Of a stretch of 64,000 nucleotides of DNA, positions 39,890-52,069 are shown piece after piece. The translations under genes were made by a program, and so were the position numbers. Within the stretch, counting starts at the first letter, position 1. Each line of letters begins with the position of its first letter. The notes beneath the pieces are model-generated. The model saw only the letters and a program-made list of their open reading frames with translations. It was not told the DNA's origin and did no database searches. This stretch comes from Begonia masoniana (Eukaryota > Streptophyta > Magnoliopsida > Cucurbitales > Begoniaceae), in contig CM039512.1 of assembly GCA_022432975.1 (NCBI GenBank), positions 5,734,257-5,798,256 on the forward strand, in the 5' to 3' direction.

Positions 39890-42164
39890 TGTAGCGCCCC
39901 GAATTATCTGAACCCGGGTCGCTACTCATTACTTGACCATGACTAAGAAATTTTCGGATAAATTTTAAAACTTCATTCGAAAGTCAAAATTTGACATTTT
40001 CTATACATTCAAAACATTTGAAAACTTTGCAGCGGAAAATCATTTAAACAACTATGAAGTTAGACGAACTGTAGAATATACTGTTGGGGTGATTAACGGA
40101 AGTGTTGAAGTCATCTGCCGACGACAAGGTCAACGAAAGAAGCAGAAATAGAAAACCGAAGACTTCATCAGTGACAAAACGACAAATCACCTATTTCGTT
40201 TTCCGGTGACGTCAGCGGCATCAACCGAAAACGACGAAACACCCATTCCCTCTTCCGGTCAGTAAACGACAAAATACCTATTTCCTCTTCCGATGAGTAA
40301 ACGACAAAATACCTATTTCCTCTTCCGATGAGTAAACGACAAAATACCTATTTCCTCTTCCGATGACGTCAGCCGGAAGACAATTACTTTCCTCTTCCGA
40401 TGACGTCAGCCGGAAGACATACTCACCCGACTTCCCTTACACTTCTTCTGCCGATGACGTCAGCCGGAAGACAAATGCTTTCCTCTTCCGATGACGTCAG
40501 CCGGAAGACATACTCACCCGACTTCCATTACACTTCTTCTGCCGATGACGTCAGCCGGAAGACAAATGCTTTACTCTTCCGATGACGTCAGCCGGAAGAC
40601 ATACTCACCCGACTTCCATTACACTTCTTCTGCCGATGACGTCAGCCGGAAGACAAATGCTTTACTCTTCCGATGACGTCAGCCGGAAGACAAACATGAG
40701 ACATCTACCGGTAGACTTCCCTCTTCCGATAGACATCAACACAATTCCTTTCAACAGAACGCAATAAACCTCTACACATATCCACTGATACAAAATTATT
40801 CAATTCCCACCAATGGACTAAACAACCTGTCTATAACCCGAGAAAGATTCGACTATCTAACAGACTTAAAACATTTTACCAAAACCCATTCATAACACTC
40901 CAAGTCATTGTATTGATCAAAATCAGTAAGAGCATGAAAATCAGAAATTCTCGAAAAACGAAGTCAAGCAGCTGTAATCTCCTTTACTAAAAACTCCATA
41001 TACTCAATTTAAATCATTATCCACTAAACCTCTACATCTGTAGACAACATGCTAAACCGCCCCATCAGTTACCATGTCGAGGCCTGAATGCACTCCTCCA
41101 ACGTCCACTATTCCTCAACATGATCAGGAGACACACCTGCTAACACTTCTTCACCTACATCACAAAACTCATCTATTAGCCTAATGCTAAGTAAGTAAAG
41201 CAGTATATGAATGAAATAAAATGCTGAGCTTAAACTCCTAAATATGCAGTTTCTATTTTCTCCTCTCAGTGGCATACATATTCGTTCATATCATGATCAG
41301 ATCCCATGGTTCCCTTGGGAGTGGGATCAATTCTCCCAATGTCTACATCCTCATACTCAATTAAGGGGCGGATGAATTCCCTTAACAGCTGATCTGATCC
41401 CATGGTTCCCTTGGGAGTGGGATCAATTCTCCCAATGTCTAAATCCCTTCATAAGTTAAGGGGTGGATTAGTTCCCTTAATAGTTTGTCTGTCGCATACA
41501 GTTCATACCTTACCATTCCTTACATGAAATTCATTTTCGTAACTTTTAACAAAAACATGATGCATGGACAATAGAAATATTCAAGCATACATAAACCTAC
41601 TGTTTTGTGATGTAGGCCCGAAGGCACAAGCAATACTTTACTTACCTGGATTCCTTGCAAATGCTCGGTTAAGAGCTACTTCGGGGGTTTGTTCACCTAT
41701 ATTCATAAACAGAACGTTAAACTTCAATCTAAGCTATTCAGAAATCTAAGGAGTGGGTTGGGCATTTCTATTTATCTAACATTCCCGATTCTGCTATAAT
41801 CCTCAAGCAGAATCTCTCACTCGTAACATTAACAAAATGCATACGTTGGGATCCTTAAGCTACCTAGGTACTAAAATCAGCAATTAATCGAATCAAAACT
41901 CACCTGGGTTGGAGGAATCGGTGAGGAAATCGCCTAGAGAGCTCTGCTGGGTTGAGCTGAAAACCGAGAGTGAAATGAGTATGACGGCTATACCTCATTT
42001 ACTCTTTCCTTAAATACGTTATCCATTTGCAAAATTGACAATTACCCTTATGCCCTCACTTAGTTACTCATTAACCTAATTGATTTTACCCCTAATTTCA
42101 TTCTATAAAATTCACACTTAGAAGATTAATAGATTATTTTAATTCTAATAAACCGGGTGTTACA
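39890..42164 (-). repeat. LTR (left; 3' LTR of the minus-strand Gypsy element)
   Basis: 2,275 bp, TGTAGCGCCCCG...GGGTGTTACA on the plus strand. It contains the TGACGTCA-palindrome array (40200-40700) and a pair of about 120-bp direct repeats near 41290 and 41390 (GATCCCATGGTTCCCTTGGG). Confidence 0.95.
40200..40700. repeat. Minisatellite of TGACGTCA palindromes in the Gypsy LTR
   Basis: A 91-bp period, clearest from 40398 to 40690. Each period has two CTTCCGATGACGTCAGCCGG-type near-palindromes, about nine TGACGTCA cores in all. TGACGTCA is the high-affinity core for plant TGA-type bZIP factors, so this is a plausible LTR enhancer. The array recurs in the right LTR at about 47150-47640 with several one-base losses. 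Confidence 0.85.
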
Positions 42165-42199
42165 ATCTACCCTCCTTAAAAGAATTTTGTCCTCAAAAT

Positions 42200-43147
42200 T
42201 CAGTACCTGAACAATCTTGGATGCTGGTCCATCATGTCTTGCTGGCGTTCCCATGTTGTCTCCTCTATATTCTGATTATGCCATAAGACTTTTACTAGTG
42301 GAACTTCCTTGTTGCGTAATACCTTCACTGCATAATCCAAGATTCTTACTGGTCTCACCTCATAGGTCAGTGTGGGTTGAATTTCAATGTTCTGTTGTTC
42401 CACAATCTGAGATGGATCCCTTAAGCACTTCTTAAGCATAGAAATATGGAACACATTGTGGATTCCTTCCATAGAGTCTGGCAATTGCAGTTCATATGCT
42501 GATTTCCCAATCCTCCTCAAGATTGAGAAAGGTCCAACATATCGTGGGTTAAGCTTCCCTCTCTTCCCAAATCTTACAACTCCTTTGAATGGTGATACCT
42601 TAAGAAAAACCTCACTACCAACTTCAAACTCTAACTCTCTGCGTCTTCTGTCAGCATAACTTTTCTGTCGACTTTGAGCTGTTAAGATCCTCTGACGGAT
42701 GAGAGCAACCTTCTCAACAGTTTGCTGCACAACATCAGGACCAAGTAACTGTGCTTCACCAACTTCATCCCAGTACAAAGGTGATCTACATTTTCGTCCA
42801 TATAATGCTTCATACGGTGCCATTCCTATTGTTGCCTGAAAACTGTTGTTATAAGAAAATTCCACCAAGGGCAAATACTTGCTCCAAGAACCTTGAAAAT
42901 CCAAAACACATGCCCGGAGCATATCCTCTAATGTTTGGATGGTTCTTTCTGATTGTCCATCTGTTTGAGGGTGGAAAGCTGTACTGAAACTAAGCTGAGT
43001 CCCCATTGCCTTGTGCAAACTCTTCCAAAACTTAGATGTAAATCTAGCATCTCGGTCCGAAACTATGGTGCTTGGAACTCCATGCAATCTAACAACTTCC
43101 TGAACATACAACTCAGCAAGTTGATCCATCGAGTATGTCGTCTTCAT
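42200..43147 (-). pseudogene. Gypsy integrase core and C-terminal chromodomain-like region
   Basis: Contains [13 protein letters not shown] (second catalytic Asp) and [13 protein letters not shown] with the catalytic Glu, then a C-terminal domain. The tail ([22 protein letters not shown]...ETTWE) has the form of a chromodomain and is diagnostic of chromoviruses. A frame break near 43130 separates it from the N-terminal integrase part. Confidence 0.9.
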
Positions 43148-43859
43148 GGGCAGAAAAATGGGATGATTTGGTCAAACGGTCAACTATCACCCAAATTGCA
43201 TCATGTCCTTTAGTTGTCCTAGGTAGTCCCACAACAAAATCCATGGTTATTTGTTCCCATTTCCATTCAGGAACTGGTAAAGGTTGTAATGTTCCTGAGG
43301 GTCTCTGATGCTCGGCTTTAATCTGCTGACAACACAAACATGATCCAACATGTTCTGCCACACTTCTTTTCATACCTGGCCACCAGTAATGCTGTTTAAG
43401 GTCCTTATACATCTTCGTACTCCCAGGGTGAACTGAGAATCTAGAAGAATGAGCCTCAGAAAGAATCTCATTCCGAAGTTCCATAATGGCAGGAACAAAC
43501 CATCTGTTTCTAAACTTAAGAATTCCATCGGAAGAACAGTTAAAGTCTAAATTGTCCGCAGAATCCATACTTGACTTGTACTTGCTGCATTCATCATCAT
43601 TTGACTGAGCTTCCCTTATTTTCTCAAGAATTGTAGGTCTTAAGGTTATGGCCGAAAGTATAGCTGTTACATTGGATACTGCCTCTAGATTAAACTTTAG
43701 GAATTCAGATTCTAAGGCTAATGGTAAGTCAAGTATCAATGCTGAAACTGATGTTGTCACTCTGCTCAAAGCATCAGCTACTACATTCGCCTTACCGGGA
43801 TGGTACTTAATCTCAAAGTCATAGTCTTTTACAAATTCCAACCATCTACGTTGCCTCAT
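43113..43859 (-). pseudogene. Gypsy RNase H end and integrase zinc-binding domain
   Basis: Begins in the RNase H/connection region ([20 protein letters not shown]). It then has the HHCC zinc-binding domain (HPGSTKMY...CLCCQQIK) and the first integrase strand with WEQITMDFV, the catalytic Asp. It is separated from RT by a frame break near 43870. Confidence 0.9.
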
Positions 43860-43888
43860 GTTTAGTTCCTTCTGTGTGAAAATGTACT

Positions 43889-45403
43889 TCAGGCTCTTAT
43901 GGTCGGAAATATTTCACAAGATTGTCCATACAAATAATGTCTCCAAATTTTAAGTGCAAATACCACAGCAGCTAATTCTAAGTCATGTGTAGGGTAATTC
44001 TTCTCATGAGTTTTCAACTGTCTAGAAGCATAGGCTATTACCTTTCCATCTTGCATCAACACACAACCAAGACCAATCTTGGATGCATCACAGTAAATAC
44101 TATACTTACCACCTTCAACTGGAAGGGTTAAAATAGGAGCATTGGTCAGTTTCTGTTTCAAAGTTTGGAAACTAAGTTCACATTCATCGGTCCACGTGTA
44201 CTTTACATTCTTCCTAGTCAACTTAGTGAGAGGTGTAGCAATCTTTGAAAATCCTTCAATGAACTTTCTATAGTATCCTGCTAGTCCAAGAAAACTTCTG
44301 ATATCGGTGGCATTCTTCGGTTGGGGCCATTCCCTAACTGCTTGAACCTTAGCTGGATCAACAGATAATCCATTTCCAGAAATGACATGTCCTAAAAAGT
44401 GAACTTGGTTCAACCAAAATTCACACTTAGAAAACTTGGCGTATAGTTGGCGCTGCTTCAATAATTTTAATACTAAGCTTAAGTGTCTTGCATGCTCCTC
44501 CTTGGTCTTGGAATAAATTAGAATGTCATCTATGAATACAATAACAAACTTGTCCAAATACTCGTGAAACACCCTATTCATAAGATCCATAAAGGCTGCC
44601 GGTGCATTTGTCAAACCAAAAGACATAACCAAAAACTCATAATGCCCATACCTAGTACGAAAAGCAGTCTTTGGGATATCTTCGGATTTAACCTTCAGTT
44701 GGTAATAACCGGATCTAAGGTCAATCTTAGAGAAAACTTTTGCACCTCTAATCTGGTCAAATAAGTCATCAATTCTCGGTAGGGGATACTTGTTTTTGAT
44801 AGTTAGCTTATTTAATTCCCTATAGTCTATGCACATACGCATTGATCCATCTTTCTTTTTGACAAAAAGGACAGGTGCACCCCACGGTGAAAAGCTTGGG
44901 CGTATGAACCCTTTCTCTAATAGTTCTTCCAACTGTTTCTTTAATTCTTTAAGCTCTGTAGGTGCTAGTCTATAAGGATTCTTAGATACAGGTTCGGCGC
45001 CTGGGTAAACATCCACAACAAATTCAATTTCCCTATCTGGTGGCAAGCCAGGAAGGTCATCTAAGAATACTTCGGGAAAATCTTGAACAACCAAGACATT
45101 TTGGGGACTTGATCCACCTAAATGTTGTGTGTCTAAAACACTGGCCAAAAAGCACAAATACTCCCTGCGTGGGGTGGGTCTACTATTTATAGAAGACATC
45201 ACGGTCATTTCCTTGCTCTTCTTCAGAGCTTGAAAGGTATGCTTCAAACTACCAGGGGGTTGGAAACTAACTATTCCAGTCCTACAATCGATTATGGCGT
45301 GGTGATTAAACAACCAGTCCATTCCTAGGATTACATCAAATCCCGTTATATCCATAACGATTAAATCAGCAGATAGGTTTTGTCCCCTACTAATACCATG
45401 CAA
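43889..45403 (-). pseudogene. Gypsy reverse transcriptase/RNase H
   Basis: A frame of about 500 codons. The protease-RT linker is followed by RT with the fingers motif [17 protein letters not shown], palm motif [10 protein letters not shown] and active site FIDDILIYS. RNase H with YCDAS and ASRQLK follows. The order is standard for Ty3/Gypsy. Start and end are set by frame breaks, not by natural codons. Confidence 0.92.
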
Positions 45404-46407
45404 TCATGCAACACTTGGTTGGAATGTAAATGTTCACCAGAGGGTAAAGCAACATTGAATACATGCCTAGAAGGTGTGGATTGTACTTCTAACTTATCAG
45501 CAAAAGTAGACGCAACAAAAGAATGGGTTGCTCCTGAATCTAGCAAGGTAAAAGCAGGCATAGAATTAACCAATATAGTACCTGACACAACAGCGGGCTG
45601 GTCCTCTTCGCCCGACTCCATCATGGAAAATATTCTCGGTTTTATCTTAGCAGGGCCACTCTTCAACGTTGGGCAGTCTCTGATGACGTGGCCAGTCTTA
45701 TTACAGTTGAAACATCGAAGGACTCTGGGCTTCGGGCAATCCTTAAGCGAATGTCCAAACTCCTCACAGTTATAACACTTACCAGTCCCAAACTTACACT
45801 CGCCCAGGTGGCTCTTCATACATTTCATGCACTGAGGAAACTTCTTGGCATCAGGTACCTTCTTTCCAGTACCCTGACTACCCTGGCCTTCAGCAGGCCT
45901 CTTTATCCCTCTCTGCTGGTGGGGCTGAAAGAACTTTCGCGGGGCTTCCTTTGGTCCAGCACACTTCATTTCAGCTTCTTCTGCCTCCAATGCAGTAGAC
46001 ACTACTTCACTGAATGACAAGCCTTTGATGCCTGAATACTTTACTCCTCTGTAAATTTCTGGCTTTAGACCTTGCAGGTATTGAAACACTTTGTCCTCAT
46101 TCCTATGAACGAGGTATCCAGCAAACCTTGACAGAGACTCAAATTGTCTGTTGTACTCTGCCACAGACCCAGTCTGCTTCAAGCTCAAAAACTCAGCCTT
46201 CTTAGCGTTCTGGACAGTGGTGCTAAAGTATTTCTCGTAAAAGACTTCCTTGAATTGCGACCAGGGCATGGTTGCGATATCGGTGGTGATCTCCAGCGAC
46301 TCCCACCAAAGTTGCGCATCACCGGCTAGATGAAACGTTGCCAAAATGACTTCTCTCCTTCTCCAACATTGGCACACCTGAACATGCTCTCTATCTTTCG
46401 AAGCCAT
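45361..46407 (-). pseudogene. Gypsy Gag C-terminal part, zinc knuckles and protease
   Basis: Gag core (retrotrans_gag-like WWESLE...FKEVFYEKYF...EFLSLKQTGSV), then CYNCEEFGHSLKDC and CFNCNKTGHVIRDC knuckles, then a retropepsin-type protease with LLDSGATHSF. Its N-terminal portion is in another frame (46326-46724). Confidence 0.9.
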
Positions 46408-46724
46408 TCCTCAGCGACAATCGGGTTAGATGACTTTCCATCAAATGTGGGTGGTTGCAGCCTACGAAATCTATCCCCTGAATGCTCATTGACTTGACCT
46501 GAATTGGCACTTCCTTGTGTTTCCCGACTCAATAACACACCTAACTGGTCAGATTGCTGTCGCACAATGTCTGTCTGCTGACGCATCAACTCCGTCAGCT
46601 GTCTAATTACACTTGAATCTTCTTCACTCCTCAAATTTGGCATCTCCCTAGGTACTCTTGGTCTCCCCGGTCGTCTAGCCATTTGTATAAGGTTCTGCAC
46701 AAGGTTATCTATACTCATAAACAT
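46326..46724 (-). pseudogene. Gypsy Gag N-terminal part
   Basis: 132 codons. A heptad-like Gln-rich segment (LTELMRQQTDIVRQQSDQL) is followed by the conserved RLQPPTFDGKSSNPIVAEEW Gag block. The frame breaks at about 46370 and continues in the next frame. It lies just inside the 5' LTR. Confidence 0.88.
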
Positions 46725-46821
46725 CTTATAACTAAAGCTAACATAAACACTTACAGTTGTTGGAGTATATTCATGCGACGATTGGCACTGATGAGTAATC
46801 TTCTGAACGGTTTAGCAACAT

Positions 46822-46834
46822 GTCTCTGATACCA
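46822..46834 (-). promoter_or_regulatory. Gypsy primer-binding site (initiator Met-tRNA)
   Basis: The minus strand reads TGGTATCAGAGAC, three bases downstream of the 5' LTR end. Confidence 0.85.
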
Positions 46835-46837
46835 TAC

Positions 46838-49101
46838 TGTAGCGCCCCGAATTATCTGAACCCGGGTCGCTACTCATTACTTGACCATGACTAAGAAATT
46901 TTCGGATAAATTTTAAAACTTCATTCGAAAGTCAAAATTTGACATTTTCTATACATTCAAAACATTTGAAAACTTTGCAGCGGAAAATCATTTAAACAAC
47001 TATGAAGTTAGACGAACTGTAGAATATACTGTTGGGGTGATTAACGGAAGTGTTGAAGTCATCTGCCGACGACAAGGTCAACGAAAGAAGCAGAAATAGA
47101 AAACCGAGACTTTCATCAGTGACAAAACGACAAACACCTATTTCGTTTTCCGGTGACGTCAGCGGCATCAACCGAAAAACGACGAAACAACCCTTCCCTC
47201 TTCCGGTCAGTAAACGACAAAATACTATTTCCTCTTCCGATGAGTAAACGACAAATACCTATTCCTCTTCCGATGAGTAAACGACAAAATACCTATTTCC
47301 TCTTCCGATGACGTCAGCCGGAAGACAATTACTTTCCTCTTCCGATGACGTCAGCCGGAAGACTACTCACCACGACTTCCCTTAACTTCTTCTGCCGATG
47401 CGCAGCCGGAAGACAAATGCTTTCCTCTTCCGATGACGTCAGCCGGAAGACATCTCACCCGACTTCCATTACACTTCTTCTGCCGTGACGTCAGCCGGAA
47501 GACAAATGCTTTACTCTTCCGATGACGTCAGCCGGAAGACATACTCACCCGACTTCCATTACACTTCTCTGCCGATGACGTCAGCCGGAAGACAAATGCT
47601 TTACTCTTCCGATGACGTCAGCCGGAAGACAAAACATGAGACATCTACCGGTAGACTTCCCTCTTCCGATAGACATCAACACAATTCCTTTCAACAGAAC
47701 GCAATAAACCTCTACACATATCCACTGATACAAAATTATTCAATTCCCACCAATGGACTAAACAACCTGTCTATAACCCGAGAAAGATTCGACTATCTAA
47801 CAGACTTAAAACATTTTACCAAAAACCCATTCATAACACTCCAAGTCATTGTATTGATCAAAATCAGTAAGAGCATGAAAATCAGAAATTCTCGAAAAAC
47901 GAAGTCAAGCAGCTGTAATCTCCGTTACTAAAAACTCCATATACTCAATTTAAATCATTATCCACTAAACCTCTACATCTGTAGACAACATGCTAAACCG
48001 CCCCATCATTTACCATGTCGGGCCTGAATGCACTCCTCCAACGTCCACTATTCCTCAACATGATCAGGAGACACACCTGCTAACACTTCTTCACTACATC
48101 ACAAAACTCATCTATTAGCCTAATGCTAAGTAAGTAAAGCAGTATATGAATGAAATAAAATGCTGAGCTTAAACTCCTAAATATGCAGTTTCTATTTTCT
48201 CCTCTCAGTGGCATACATATTCGTTCATATCATGATCAGATCCCATGGTTCCCTTGGGAGTGGGATCAATTCTCCCAATGTCTACATCCTCATACTCAAT
48301 TAAGGGGCGGATGAATTCCCTTAACAGCTGATCTGATCCCATGGTTCCCTTGGGAGTGGGATCAATTCTCCCAATGTCTAAATCCCTTCATAAGTTAAGG
48401 GGTGGATTAGTTCCCTTAATAGTTTGTCTGTCGCATACAGTTCATACCTACCATTCCTTACATGAAATTCATTTTCGTAACTTTTAACAAAAACATGATG
48501 CATGGACAATAGAAATATTCAAGCATACATAAACCTACTGTTTTGTGATGTAGGCCCGAAGGCACAAGCAATACTTTACTTACCTGGATTCCTTGCAAAT
48601 GCTCGGTTAAGAGCTACTTCGGGGGTTTGTTCACCTATATTCATAAACAGAACGTTAAACCTCAATCTAAGCTATTCAGAAATCTAAGGAGTGGGTTGGG
48701 CATTTCTATTTATCTAACATTCCCGATTCTGCTCTAATCCTCAAGCAGAATCTCTCACTCGTAACATTAACAAAATGCATACGTTGGGATCCTTAGCTAC
48801 CTAGGTACTAAAATCAGCAATTAATCGAATCAAAACTCACCTGGGTTGGAGGAATCGGTGAGGAAATCGCCTAGAGAGCTCTGCTGGGTTGAGCTGAAAA
48901 CCGAGAGTGAAATGAGTATGACGGCTATACCTCATTTACTCTTTCCTTAAATACGTTATCCATTTGCAAAATTGACAATTACCCTTATGCCCTCACTTAG
49001 TTACTCATTAACCTAATTGATTTTACCCCTAATTTCATTCTATAAAATTCACACTTAGAAGATTAATAGATTATTTTAATTCTAATAAACCGGGTGTTAC
49101 A
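46838..49101 (-). repeat. LTR (right; 5' LTR of the minus-strand Gypsy element)
   Basis: 2,264 bp. It matches the left LTR almost perfectly apart from about a dozen one-base losses, mostly inside the palindrome array. The high identity suggests a recent insertion. The excess of deletions in this copy suggests consensus errors. Confidence 0.95.
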
Positions 49102-51108
49102 GAATGTGATTTGAAAAATGTAGAGTTTCATCATGCCCGTTTTATAGCATTGGTATGGTTATGAAAGAAGCATGGAAAATTGATCATGAATGATTGTACT
49201 GAATGATGGAGAATAATATTATGTGATGCATTTAGAGTTTGAATTAGTTACTCTACGAGTCTGACTTATTTGCTGAGTCTATGGCTCATTATGTGGATAT
49301 TTATATTTTTTTTCAGATAGCGAGGACGTTCACCAGGATGGAGAACCAAGAGAAGGTACAGTGTACAACGAGGCATAGGATCGATCTAGAATTATGGTTA
49401 TTGTCAGAGTTGAAAAGTCACATGTCCTGACTCATTTTTATTTTGTTGTTTCCGATGTACTCTGGTGTTGTTTCCCGCTGTATCAGGTAAAAAAAATATT
49501 TGAAAATCGAAAAAAAAACCCGGTCGGGCTCGGTTTGGTCGCATACGCACTGCACGCGCATGCGCCGATCGATCTCAGCAACAACGCACCTGCCGATCGA
49601 TCAGCGCTGCTAGGCGCTACCAGCAGCGCCCTGCGCACCATTTACGACCTCCGCCACTTTTTCTTCCACTTTTCCCTGGCCAAACACTTTCAAATTCCTA
49701 AACTTTTTACCATACCTTCCCGACATCCCCAACACTGTGTCCTGTAAAAATCTCGGAAAATCGACTTAAAACGGTTAGCGAAAACATAGAGAAAAGTGAA
49801 CCCACGTTGTTTGTTATACGAAAAACAAAACGAGCAGCGTAAACGACTAAAATTTTATAAACCAAAACCGGAAATCAAATAGTTTCAAATCCCAAATATT
49901 ACATACTAACTATCCAACAAAACAACCAAACGCACAACCATCCAAAATGGCTAGGAAAAACATTTACAAGACAAAATACCAAAACTGTAACACCCCGAAG
50001 CCACCCCGGCTTGGTGCGCTACTTTGCTCACACATCCCACGGTTAAAACGTAATTTAAAATAATTTACGATAAATTTTAGACTCGATTTTTGGATTTTTG
50101 AACCCTTGAAATAGTTGGAAAACGTGCATGAGTACGTATAAAAGATTTCGTAAAAGATCGGTTAAAACATAATTGAAAATCAAAAATTTAAAAAAATAAA
50201 TAAACTGTTACTATTCATCGCCGATCGATCGGTAACCTCTCGGTTGCACGATCAATTTTAACAAAACAACACCGATCGATTGGCAGCCTTGCTACCTTGT
50301 TCTCTGAAACCAGAGAACATGCCGATCGACTCGCGCCCTGCGCCGATTGATCGGCTACCCATTTCATCCCCCTTTTCCTTCATAATCCCTCAATTCCTCA
50401 ATTTTCAACCTACACCAAGCACTTAGACTCACTCAAAACCTTCTTAACTATCCCCCTTCCGACACGTGGACTTCGAACACCGACTCTAAAGATTCGCGAA
50501 AATATGAAAACAGTTGAAAACCAATGTCTTTTATGCTACGCAAATTGAGCAGCATAACTTTTAAATTTTCTCACCCAAAACTGGAAATCAAAGAATTTTA
50601 TAAACGTATTCACCACAGTTCCAAACATTAATTTACAACGTTACAAAACGTTTTTATTAAAACACAATCCATAAAACGACCGAATCCACAGGCCCTCCAA
50701 CATAGTGTAATAAACTATACAACGATCTAAAAATCCCGTTTCCACCCACACATCTTTCTGAAGATCATGGTCGAGAACGCCCCGCCAACTACCCGCACTG
50801 GCATAACAGCCTACATCAACGACTGCGGCCCAACCCTATCTTTCCTCATAGCTCCTCACCTTTACAGACGTCTCACATACACCACCTAACACAAAACATA
50901 AGCCTAATGCTTAGCAGTAGTAGATAATGAAGGCAATAACACATAATACAATTATCCCACCCATCGTTTTCTAACCTCAGTTGGGCTCATAAAGTTTTGC
51001 TTGCAATCAACCGCGATACCTTAAAAGGGTTTCCTGCATCATCATGAACGCCTAAAGTTTTCCAGCATCCATAGAATGCCTTAAGATTTTTTTTTTTTTT
51101 TTTTTTTT
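49102..51108. mobile_element. Nested fragments of other Gypsy LTRs up to the assembly gap
   Basis: 49102-49490 resembles the 3' half of a plus-oriented LTR (a TTTGCTGAGTCTATGGCTCA block, then AGCGAGGAC). 49988 onward begins TGTAACACCCCGAAGCC and reads as the reverse of a chromovirus LTR end, with the corresponding TAAGCATTAGGCT-type block on the minus strand near 50910. CCGATCGATC-rich GC stretches occur at 49565-49600 and 50219-50350. No coding domain. The poly-T run at 51090-51108 ends in the gap. Confidence 0.6.
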
Positions 51109-51208
51109 NNNNNNNNNNNNNNNNNNNNNNNNNNNNNNNNNNNNNNNNNNNNNNNNNNNNNNNNNNNNNNNNNNNNNNNNNNNNNNNNNNNNNNNNNNNN
51201 NNNNNNNN
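51109..51208. other. Assembly gap (100 N)
   Basis: A run of exactly 100 unknown bases, the usual scaffold-join placeholder. True length and content are unknown. Confidence 0.99.
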
Positions 51209-51914
51209 GCACCTAACGTAAAAATCTGTGAAACATGAAAAGACATCACTCGTTCCATAATCCAATTATGCAGCAGTATAAAATTCCATCCCACTTGGTT
51301 TGTCTTCCATAACTTGCTCCAACAATGAAATTACGAAATAATCTATCCGGGTGCAATTGAGAAAAAAATTAAAAATAAATGGAAAGAAAGAAAACGAGCC
51401 TAACTTGAAGGAAGGATGTTGATGACAGGAAAGGAAGGATGATCCAGGGTCCATTGGAGGACATCTCGAGAACAGCACGATCATTGGCGACCACTGGTCG
51501 ATACTTCGACCCTGGGGCCTTGGATCATATTCTCCGCCTTTCAATATCAGCCATTATCCATTTCAACACGCATCTTATTGGAAACTCAAATATGTACACA
51601 CCATGAGCTTTCTCCACACACACGTTACTCGAGACGCAGAATCAGAAAATGGAGAGGAACGAGATCCAAACAGAATAGAGCCGCTGAGGAAGATATATGA
51701 AAGAGAGATCCGGGAAACTGCGAGGAAATCAATCAAAAATGTTTCAAATCTGAGCGTCTTTCATTCATCAGTCATTTGAGAAGACAGAAGACGCTTTGAA
51801 TATCGATGACCAAGAGATGGGCATTGAGATGGCCTCGGAAGTCGGAGGTTATTTCCGGTTCGTGGAATAAAAAACCATAAATTTTATTTTATTTAAATAT
51901 AAATAATTAAATAT

Positions 51915-51968
<54 letters not shown>

Positions 51969-52069
51969 GAAACAAAAGATCCATCCATGGCAGTTTGATA
52001 AATTGAAGAACTGAGAAGATCTCCAAGTGAAATAAAAAGGAAAAGCTACAATAAAATACAAAACGTCTA
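51209..52069. other. 3' flank of the NPH3 gene; no gene recognised
   Basis: Holds a GA/CT microsatellite at 51921-51968. Short minus-strand frames (51266-51544) look transcribed-like but match no family I know. Confidence 0.4.
51921..51968. repeat. (GA)n microsatellite
   Basis: About 48 bp of GA repeats with one AAG interruption, about 100 bp downstream of the NPH3 stop codon and probably in its 3' UTR. Confidence 0.95.

Larger units (their letters stand above)
39890..49101 (-). mobile_element. Ty3/Gypsy chromovirus LTR retrotransposon (Tekay/Del-like), frameshifted
   Basis: 9.2 kb. The LTRs are 39890-42164 and 46838-49101, and the element is transcribed leftwards. The primer site TGGTATCAGAGAC (46834-46822) lies three bases inside the right LTR, and a purine tract AAGGAGGGTAGAT lies next to the left LTR (about 42165-42177). 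Internal frames in order: Gag, CCHC/protease, RT/RNase H, integrase, chromodomain-like end. Four frame breaks (about 46370, 45380, 43870, 43130) disable it as assembled. The flanks CATAT and GAATG do not form a target duplication, so one edge has been rearranged. Confidence 0.93.

Noticed and set aside
40400..40767. Three near-identical 61-codon frames spaced 91 bp apart, and tandem array resembling CRISPR spacing
   Set aside because: They are phases of the LTR minisatellite. The spacers are not unique and the genome is eukaryotic, so it is neither a CRISPR array nor a gene.
42217..46329. Plus-strand frames across the Gypsy internal region
   Set aside because: Antisense shadows of Gag-Pol, all domains of which read on the minus strand.
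51266..51544. Possible small minus-strand gene between the gap and NPH3
   Set aside because: Splice-like sites exist but no domain or start context; too little to support a gene.
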